This document shows, piece after piece, positions 1-5,885 of a DNA stretch of 7,777 bases (the first letter of the stretch is position 1; each line of letters opens with the position of its first letter). Source of the DNA: Verrucomicrobiota bacterium. Its GTDB lineage: Bacteria > Verrucomicrobiota > Verrucomicrobiia > Limisphaerales > SXQI01. A model generated the notes under the pieces. That model searched no databases and was not told the origin of the DNA. It saw only the letters and a list, made by a program, of their open reading frames with translations. The stretch spans positions 1-7,777 of the forward strand of contig WBXJ01000139.1 of assembly GCA_008933045.1 (NCBI GenBank). The letters are read 5' to 3'. A program made the translations under genes and the position numbers.

Positions 1-2109
1 CGCAAAATCCTGATCGCAGACGGCAGGGGTTTCTCGAAGCGCATCCTCGGCGATATTCCGGGCGATCACACGAACTAGGTATTCTCCTCGTTCCGGTTGA
101 GCCACGTGCACCGCTTCGACATTGTTGAGATCATCGAAACCGAGAGCGAACGGAACGGATTCTCCCTCATCAAACTGGTTACCGTGATAGATCAGCCCCG
201 TAGGCGAAATAACCTCTAAATCCAGATCGTTGACCAGTGCTCGCGCCACAGCGGGAAATCCTGGAACATCGGTGTAAGTCAGTGTGATTTTTAGTGGCTG
301 ATCGTGGCTCGAAATGAGGATTCGGTGTTCAAATACAGCCCCTTGAACTAGTCGGTTCGTTTGCTCAATAAACTCATAATGAATTGCGGATCCGATCAAC
401 CGGGTTAGATCCACCCTGCCCCACCCCTCGTCGTTATTAGGAATTGAGCCGGTATCGAAGCTATCATCCATATCCACCGCAGAGTTAATCAAAGCCGCCT
501 TGACCAATGCAGGAGATGGGGTTCGGCCTTGATGTGTCTGCCGATAGTATTGCACAAAAACCGCCGCTGCCCCCGACACGTGAGGACCGGCCTGACTCGT
601 CCCACCCTGGTATTGGTAATATTCTGAGATGGGTTGCCACGCATTTTCATCAGTAGCCGATTTCGATTGTAGCGAGGCGATCCAAGTACCTGGTGCCACC
701 AAGTCTGGCTTGATTCGACCATCCGCACAAGGTCCACGCGAGGAGAATGCTGCCATCGTATCGGGGCCGTCCGAATACCCAAAAATGTCGGGGCGATTGC
801 TACCCGAGGCCCCAGTGGCAATCACGTTTTTGCCCACTGCGGGGCTGCCGATCGTTTGTTCGCCCGCCTCGCCCGCGTTCCCCGCCGAGAATTCAAGGAT
901 GTAAGGAACATCAGCACGGTTCGGATTTTGGTCATGAAACACAAGCGCGTCGCGCACCAAGGCATCAAAAAGCATCGCATTGGAATCATAAGCCCCTTGG
1001 GTGTCGTCCCCCCAACTGTTCGACCCAATGACGGCCCCCACTCGAGTCGCATCACGAACCAAATCCGCCAGATTCTCGGGAGGTTCGTATCCGCCTTGAC
1101 CATCAAAAATTCGTTGCCCGACAATCCGAGCCTTCGGAGCCACCCCGATCCCGTAATAAAAACCCTCCTCATCGGTCTCACCCACTGCACCGTTCCCAGC
1201 AATAATCCCCGCGCAATGCGTCCCATGACTATGCTCGTCCGCTGCTGATTCTAATTTGCCGTAGTAGAAAAACGCATCCACTCGTCCCAAAAGATCGGGG
1301 TGCATATCGGCCGACGTGCCATTATGCAACCCTGAATCCGCCACCGACACCAGCACCCCATCCCCATCGAATCCTAACTGCTGGAGAGCGCTCCCAGGAG
1401 CATCCGAAACTCCAGCCACGATTTCAGAGGAGATTTCATCGAACAGATGGGGACTCGGGGCCGGTTCGATCCAGAGGACAGCGGAGGAGCGTGTCAAGGA
1501 TTCCAGTTGCTCCGAACCGACCCAGCCTTGGAGTAACGAACCAAAACGACTTCGGTTCATCGTTCGTAACCCTTTGAGGATGAAGCGGTTCTCTAATAAT
1601 TCACGCTGGCTCAAGCTCGGAGCAAGGATGACCCGGACCTCCACGGGTTGACGCAAAGCCACCGGTCCAATCTGGGGAAGGTGGGCGCTGAGGTGTTTTT
1701 CCAGTTTGTAACTTGGTTCATACTCGCCCACCCAACGCACCACGGGTAGGTCCTGAATCCGTCGAAGATCCGCTTGAACGAACCGAGCCACGTAAGCTTG
1801 ATCCGGGATCGCACGAAGCAGTTCAACTCCCAACAGCCTAAAATCGTTAAACCCTTTAGCTAGGATCGGAGCCTCAAGCTGAATGATAAACAGCCCAGAA
1901 ACCACTTGGCCCGATTCCTGAGCTCGGAGAGTCGGGCGCTGGGGCGGTTTACTCGGGATGATCAATGTCGCATTTCGTAAGCGGATCATTCCCTCCGTGT
2001 TAGCCGACACTCTGAAAAAACCGGAAAACCCCAGAATCACACTAAGAATCATCCACCCAAAAGGTGGACGGCGAAACAAAACTGATAAAATGGGCATGAA
2101 GACAACCAT
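1..2109 (-). CDS. Secreted KP-43-like subtilisin-family serine protease (S8), C-terminally truncated by the window edge
   Basis: My reverse-strand translation gives 703 codons with no stop, so the gene continues past the left edge. From the ATG at 2109, residues 1-36 form a signal peptide (RR at 13-14, hydrophobic core about 19-32, VSA cleavage site at 34-36). Residues about 40-235 look like the long N-terminal prodomain of KP-43-type proteases. The catalytic domain follows: Asp258 in VSVADSG, His295 in HSHGTHCAG, oxyanion-hole Asn411 in EFSAGNAG, a conserved FSSRGP block near 450, and Ser505 in GGTSQAGPH. From about 570 a jelly-roll domain (PLKITLTYTD, ALVNDLDLEVISPTG) resembles the C-terminal barrel of KP-43. 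The predicted role is extracellular endopeptidase. A stop lies in frame just upstream at 2113-2115, so the start is 2109 or the ATG at 2097; the latter gives a slightly better signal peptide. Neither has a Shine-Dalgarno. The family call is firm; the substrate is unknown. Confidence 0.93.
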   Translation of the reverse strand, partial: MVVFMPILSVLFRRPPFGWMILSVILGFSGFFRVSANTEGMIRLRNATLIIPSKPPQRPTLRAQESGQVVSGLFIIQLEAPILAKGFNDFRLLGVELLRAIPDQAYVARFVQADLRRIQDLPVVRWVGEYEPSYKLEKHLSAHLPQIGPVALRQPVEVRVILAPSLSQRELLENRFILKGLRTMNRSRFGSLLQGWVGSEQLESLTRSSAVLWIEPAPSPHLFDEISSEIVAGVSDAPGSALQQLGFDGDGVLVSVADSGLHNGTSADMHPDLLGRVDAFFYYGKLESAADEHSHGTHCAGIIAGNGAVGETDEEGFYYGIGVAPKARIVGQRIFDGQGGYEPPENLADLVRDATRVGAVIGSNSWGDDTQGAYDSNAMLFDALVRDALVFHDQNPNRADVPYILEFSAGNAGEAGEQTIGSPAVGKNVIATGASGSNRPDIFGYSDGPDTMAAFSSRGPCADGRIKPDLVAPGTWIASLQSKSATDENAWQPISEYYQYQGGTSQAGPHVSGAAAVFVQYYRQTHQGRTPSPALVKAALINSAVDMDDSFDTGSIPNNDEGWGRVDLTRLIGSAIHYEFIEQTNRLVQGAVFEHRILISSHDQPLKITLTYTDVPGFPAVARALVNDLDLEVISPTGLIYHGNQFDEGESVPFALGFDDLNNVEAVHVAQPERGEYLVRVIARNIAEDALRETPAVCDQDFA

Positions 2110-2134
2110 TGGCTAAACGAATGCGTGTTCTCGA

Positions 2135-2163
2135 ATGCTAAAGCAAAAAACGTACCGAAGCAA
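2135..2163 (-). promoter_or_regulatory. Candidate sigma-70-like promoter for the subtilase gene
   Basis: On the minus strand, TTGCTT (2163-2158) is followed after exactly 17 nt by TAGCAT (2140-2135). These match the -35 consensus at 3 of 6 positions and the -10 at 4 of 6. The predicted transcription start near 2128 would leave a leader of about 20-30 nt before the protease start. Spacing and location fit, but the hexamers are weak and the region is A/T-tract-rich, so this is a candidate only. No comparably placed promoter was convincing for the plus-strand pseudopilin gene. Confidence 0.22.
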
Positions 2164-2198
2164 TTCATTCCCAAAAAAACGTCACCATCCGAAAGCAA
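2140..2198. repeat. Three AAGCAA boxes and an imperfect direct repeat in the divergent intergenic region
   Basis: AAGCAA occurs at 2141-2146, 2158-2163 and 2193-2198, with starts 17 and 35 nt apart. The last two belong to a longer imperfect direct repeat. Copy 1 (2145-2163) runs A6-CGT-ACC-GAA-GCAA; copy 2 (2174-2198) runs A6-CGTCACC-ATCC-GAAAGCAA, with six extra bases. The repeat lies between the divergent protease and pseudopilin genes, where operators would be expected. It may equally be chance in an A-rich stretch. Confidence 0.3.
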
Positions 2199-2270
2199 CC
2201 ATTTGATATCGAAGCCTTGGCCTATGTGACAGTAAACGCACACTCGCCAAGGGCGGGGTTCGCGTGTTTA

Positions 2271-3107
2271 ATGAACAAAGAGTACGTCAAAGCTTTTATG
2301 AAAAAACGCCCTGATTTTCGCTTCGAAGGTCTTCCCGAGAAACGCCAAAGTGCCTTTACACTTATCGAGTTATTGGTGGTCATCGCCATCATCGCAATTC
2401 TGGCGAGTATGTTGCTTCCAGCCATTTCTAAAGCCAAGGATCGTGCAATTATCACTATCGACGTGAATAACAACCGCCAAGAAATGTTGGCTCAGGTGAT
2501 GTATGTCACCGATAACGCTGATTATTTGGCGTTTCCGGGTTGGGGCTTAGGGGACGCAAGCTGGGCGCACGGTGCAAATTTGCCGGGTGGCGGCGGTGCG
2601 GTTGCGGGTCTACAGAAGCGGATCACCAATCAATTGGAAGTTTTCAAAACAGGCCAACTCTACCCCTATCAGAAGAACCCAAAAATCTTGATGTGCCCCA
2701 TGGATAAGACAAACGGGTCATTGGGAGTTTTATTCGCCCAACGTGAGGTTGTGATTTCCAGTTATGTGTGGAATGGATCTGTCTGCGGTTACGGTGCGCT
2801 CTCCGGTCAAAAACCGAATACTTACAAATCAACCATGTTCAAACCGACCGACGTGCTCCAATGGGAGACCGACGAACTGACGCCGTTCTTTTTTAACGAT
2901 GTTTCAAGTTATCCCACTGAAGGAATCTCCCAACGCCACTCCGGTGGAAAAGTGATCCGCACTGGCTTGGATGTCAAAGGGGGTGCCACTGTGGGATTAA
3001 TTGGTGGAGGCGTCCAGTTCATGAAGTACTCGGCATTTTTGAAGATGGCAAACCAAGCGATCAAGAATGACGTTTGGAACAGTCCGGGGTCAAAGACTGG
3101 TCGTTAA
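2271..3107 (+). CDS. Type II secretion/type IV pilus-like pseudopilin, verrucomicrobial type
   Basis: The 278-residue protein (ATG start at 2271) has a class III prepilin leader. Prepilin peptidase should cut between Ala28 and Phe29 in QSAFTLIE, with the conserved Glu33 at +5, followed by the hydrophobic helix at about 30-50 and LLPAISKAKD. The globular part shows the YPYQKNP...MCPMD block (Cys142) and a late RHSGG at 222-226, both typical of the large PVC-type pseudopilins. These are probably assembled into an inner-membrane-anchored pseudopilus; the exact partners are unknown. The usual closing DGH motif is replaced by GGGVQF (245-250). An upstream TTG at 2217 would only add residues before the leader, and the ATG at 2298 would still keep a leader. 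No start has a Shine-Dalgarno. It stands first in a two-gene unit with the lipoprotein. The family call is firm; the function within it is not. Confidence 0.9.
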   Translation: MNKEYVKAFMKKRPDFRFEGLPEKRQSAFTLIELLVVIAIIAILASMLLPAISKAKDRAIITIDVNNNRQEMLAQVMYVTDNADYLAFPGWGLGDASWAHGANLPGGGGAVAGLQKRITNQLEVFKTGQLYPYQKNPKILMCPMDKTNGSLGVLFAQREVVISSYVWNGSVCGYGALSGQKPNTYKSTMFKPTDVLQWETDELTPFFFNDVSSYPTEGISQRHSGGKVIRTGLDVKGGATVGLIGGGVQFMKYSAFLKMANQAIKNDVWNSPGSKTGR

Positions 3108-3121
3108 TCTTGTCACCGATT

Positions 3122-3511
3122 ATGAATCACACCCTGAAACAATCCCTGATAGGTGTTTCGCTGGCATTGCTCTGTGCAATTTCAGGTTGCAGCAAGAGCG
3201 ATCCAGATAGTTCCCCTGCCGCGAAGGCCAAGGAGAAGGCCGAGAACGCAGCCAACCCTTCATTCGCGGTGGTGCAAGAAATTGACGAGGCACTGAAGAA
3301 GCGTGAATTTGAAAGCGCAGCGGCACGACTCATCGAAGCCCAAGCGGTTGCTGGTCAAGGAATGCTGAGCGATAAAGATGCGGCTCAAGTGCGAGATTCC
3401 ATGCGGGATGTGCAGAGCCAACTGGCTGCAGCCGCAGCTCGAGGAGACCAAAAAGCGATTCAAGCCATCCAAATGCTGAAGCTTTCCGCCTCCGGCACGA
3501 TGCGTCGCTAA
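3122..3511 (+). CDS. Small alanine-rich helical lipoprotein, function unknown
   Basis: The 129-residue product starts at the ATG at 3122, 14 nt after the pseudopilin stop. It has a lipoprotein signal peptide: Lys6, a hydrophobic core at about 9-20, and lipobox ISGC with the lipidated cysteine at 23, followed by Ser24. A longer start at 3074 would bury the signal peptide behind 16 extra residues and overlap the pseudopilin gene, so I reject it. After a low-complexity charged linker (SSPAAKAKEKAENAA, about 31-45) the rest is predicted helical. Two stretches, EALKKREFESAAARL and LAAAAARGDQKAIQAIQML, resemble degenerate TPR-type helical hairpins. Short spacing and shared strand suggest co-transcription with the pseudopilin. 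No enzymatic motif is seen. It could be a periplasmic scaffold or pilotin-like partner of the pseudopilin, but that is inferred from neighbourhood alone. Confidence 0.8.
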   Translation: MNHTLKQSLIGVSLALLCAISGCSKSDPDSSPAAKAKEKAENAANPSFAVVQEIDEALKKREFESAAARLIEAQAVAGQGMLSDKDAAQVRDSMRDVQSQLAAAAARGDQKAIQAIQMLKLSASGTMRR

Positions 3512-3518
3512 GCGATCG

Positions 3519-5879
3519 TCACTTTACCCACACTAGGAACGGCTCCGCAAAACAGCTCGCGGTGACGTCCTTGGGTTGGGTGCGTTGCTTAAAATCTTCA
3601 ACCCGCTTCGCAGCAGCCTCTTTTTTGGCTGTTAAATCCTTGGCCTTCGCAGCGGCCTCTGGGTTCTCCTTCTCCTTACTCACCGCCTCAGCGGCTAGTT
3701 TTGAGGCTTCCTCGAACGAGGTCTGGGCTGATTTCACCTCTCCCTCCGAAGCCTTTATTGCTTCGGGTCCAAACCGTTGATACCGACCGGAAACCTGAAC
3801 AAACAACTCCACTTTATTCGTACCCTGCGCCAATTTGGTTTGGCTCAAATCCAATTCCAACGTCGCGTTGGTAGCGTTGGCGGGTACTTCAAAATCTTTC
3901 ACAGGATCTACTAGCGCGCGAAATTTCAGAAGTCCCGTAAATTCGCCGTGGCGTTCAATCTTAATAGGTAGAGTGATTTTCCCGCCTTTTGCCACCTCAT
4001 AAACTTTCCGTTCCGCCGGGAAAACCGTCACGGGCGACTGCTCGCGGTCACTCACCCCCAAAACTAGGCCATCTCGAGTCAACCTTGAGTTAATGGCATC
4101 ATTATTGTAATCCGCCACCTCCCACAAAGTCATCGCGACGTGCGCCGAATGCTTTCGCTCTCCAGATTGTCCCTGAAGCTTTATCGTCATTGCTCCTGAT
4201 TTGACTTCGGAAGCCGTCATGAGATAGAGGGTTGTGGAATTCGCGTCAGGCGGGATGAAGGTTGGAATGAACGAAACCCCTGGCGGTAATCCGATGGGTT
4301 CAATGTGGATGGGTTCATTAAAACCATCTCTTCGTTGAGCGACAACGCGGATCGGTATGGATTCATTTCGACGCACGAACGCCGTCCACGGCCCCGCAGT
4401 CCGAGTATCAGGCTTTGTTTGAATCAATGGCAACGCCCAGGCGAGTAAGCGAAAATCTGGCTGGGGTTTGCGGATGATCAGGTGATAAACAAGTCGGGGC
4501 TGTGGTTCGCCAAAATCGAAACGGTTACGAACCACCACTCGGTAAGTGCCATCCTCCGGAGCCTCGAACCGTTGCACAGTATCTCGTGTGCTGGTGTTAA
4601 ATTCTACACCCCCATAATTCGCCTCCTGATCAGCCGATTCCTTGAGATCGTTGGCTTTCAATTCGCCCTTGTCATTTTTAGTGAGGCGTTGAGTGACTAA
4701 ATGGGGCGCGGTCGGAACTCCGAGACGTTGGCTAACGACCTCGATGAAATAGACATCGCCCTTCTTCGCGCTAAACTGGAAACCATCTCGATCCCGAGCT
4801 GGATAGAACTGACCGGATACTTCACAGGGAACGGAAACCGTCTGAGCATTTTCGATCCGATCATTCGGTTCAATTTCCCGCAGGATATTCGTCGAAACAC
4901 TTTCGACCACCCGCACTGGATCACTACCGACGTTTCCTCCATTCGGCCAGAGGTCCACGGAGTCAGCAAATGCCTCAGAAATATTTTGCAGCGATGGAGC
5001 CAATCGATACCGGGGAGAGTTCGACGATAAAGCACATTCCTCCACCTGTTGCCCCAAAAACCATTGATTCGTCATCAATGTCGCATTGGGAATATTGTAA
5101 CCGAATAGATCCATTGGGGCGTTGTTAGTGTTGAAGTTAAACGCCAAAGGGAGCACAAAATCGAACCGAGGAGCAAAGCTAACCTCCAAACGATAGCCGA
5201 ACTCCGCACTGCCTCTAAACTGAGAGTCTTGGAGTTGGAGGATATAGTCTGCGTCGCTGCGAGCTGTGAACTGAAGCCGCGCACCCTGCCGCCCTCTCGC
5301 CACCTCATTACCCTCCATATCCGTGAGAATCAGGCCCGGTTCAAGCCGTGAATCCAAGGTTCGTGCCGCACAATCGATGGTGAATTTCTGTCCTGTTTTT
5401 GCCGTGAAACGATAAAAATCAATGAGGCCAACGTCAGCTGTTCCGTTGACGATGCAAGGCACTGTTAAACCCATGGCTTCTTTGCGAGTGTGATGTCTTG
5501 GAACCTCAGAGACCTCAGGCAAATCGCTGACGACGAAAGTGCGCGCGGTCGAAACCCCAAACCGCCCATGGACACGCACGTCATAATGGCCAGGCGGCAC
5601 ATTCGAGAGAACAGTAATCCGGCACACGACATGATCCTGACTCGGAAACGTGGGCACGTTTGTGATGACAGCGGTCACACCCGGTGCAAAAACAAGCACC
5701 TGCGACGCTTCGTCGAGATCGATCCCTGTGAGACGAACCTCGACCTCCGTACCTCGGCGAGCACCGAGAGGAAAAACCGTATCCAATCGAGCTCGTGGAA
5801 GTTCTGCCTGCAAGCTTAGGCAGAGGTGAAACGCAACAAAGGACACCCAAAACTGTTGAATCACGACGAGTGGGCGCAC
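3519..5879 (-). CDS. Secreted pre-peptidase C-terminal (PPC) domain exoprotein
   Basis: The 786-residue protein begins at a GTG (5879). It has a signal peptide ending near LSLQA (about residue 25). An N-terminal beta-sandwich (about 30-118, DTVFPLGARRGTEVEVRL) resembles the IPT/TIG-like module of PVC exoproteins. A first PPC-type domain follows at about 125-235 (FYRFTAKTGQ...DYILQLQDS). A diverged second sandwich starts at 240 (DFVLPLAFNFN), and a second PPC domain at about 335-470 opens with EIEPND and holds DRDGFQFSAKKGD and GTYRVVVRNRF. Two Ig-like stretches come next (about 490-590 and 620-700). A charged Ala/Lys/Glu-rich helical segment (about 704-770) precedes the final strand PFLVWVK. 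No protease catalytic residues are seen. It lies 6 nt downstream of the DUF1549/DUF1553 gene in the same frame, almost certainly one operon. A binding or surface-display role is likely; the ligand is unknown. Confidence 0.88.
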   Translation of the reverse strand: MRPLVVIQQFWVSFVAFHLCLSLQAELPRARLDTVFPLGARRGTEVEVRLTGIDLDEASQVLVFAPGVTAVITNVPTFPSQDHVVCRITVLSNVPPGHYDVRVHGRFGVSTARTFVVSDLPEVSEVPRHHTRKEAMGLTVPCIVNGTADVGLIDFYRFTAKTGQKFTIDCAARTLDSRLEPGLILTDMEGNEVARGRQGARLQFTARSDADYILQLQDSQFRGSAEFGYRLEVSFAPRFDFVLPLAFNFNTNNAPMDLFGYNIPNATLMTNQWFLGQQVEECALSSNSPRYRLAPSLQNISEAFADSVDLWPNGGNVGSDPVRVVESVSTNILREIEPNDRIENAQTVSVPCEVSGQFYPARDRDGFQFSAKKGDVYFIEVVSQRLGVPTAPHLVTQRLTKNDKGELKANDLKESADQEANYGGVEFNTSTRDTVQRFEAPEDGTYRVVVRNRFDFGEPQPRLVYHLIIRKPQPDFRLLAWALPLIQTKPDTRTAGPWTAFVRRNESIPIRVVAQRRDGFNEPIHIEPIGLPPGVSFIPTFIPPDANSTTLYLMTASEVKSGAMTIKLQGQSGERKHSAHVAMTLWEVADYNNDAINSRLTRDGLVLGVSDREQSPVTVFPAERKVYEVAKGGKITLPIKIERHGEFTGLLKFRALVDPVKDFEVPANATNATLELDLSQTKLAQGTNKVELFVQVSGRYQRFGPEAIKASEGEVKSAQTSFEEASKLAAEAVSKEKENPEAAAKAKDLTAKKEAAAKRVEDFKQRTQPKDVTASCFAEPFLVWVK

Positions 5880-5885
5880 GGAAAG

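Noticed and set aside
629..1248. Several plus-strand and minus-strand frames of 90-134 codons within the first 2.1 kb
   Set aside because: They overlap the subtilase catalytic domain in other frames; the subtilase frame carries all catalytic motifs without interruption, so these are shadows.
2203..2228. Possible plus-strand promoter TTGATA ... TATGTG upstream of the pseudopilin
   Set aside because: The spacer is 14 nt and the -10 matches only 3 of 6 positions; too weak to annotate.
2049..2243. Minus-strand 64-codon frame overlapping the start of the subtilase and the divergent spacer
   Set aside because: It is out of frame with the clear subtilase signal peptide, is rich in Cys/Phe without motif, and covers the likely promoter region.
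2217..2270. TTG-initiated extension of the pseudopilin
   Set aside because: It adds 18 residues before an already long prepilin leader, uses a rarer start codon, and adds nothing family-like.
3074..3511. Longer form of the lipoprotein from an upstream ATG
   Set aside because: It would overlap the pseudopilin gene and place 16 residues before a complete lipoprotein signal peptide; the ATG at 3122 gives a standard one.
4701..5030. Plus-strand 109-codon frame opposite the PPC gene
   Set aside because: It lies wholly within the well-supported minus-strand PPC gene, shows no motif, and is antisense to conserved PPC sequence.
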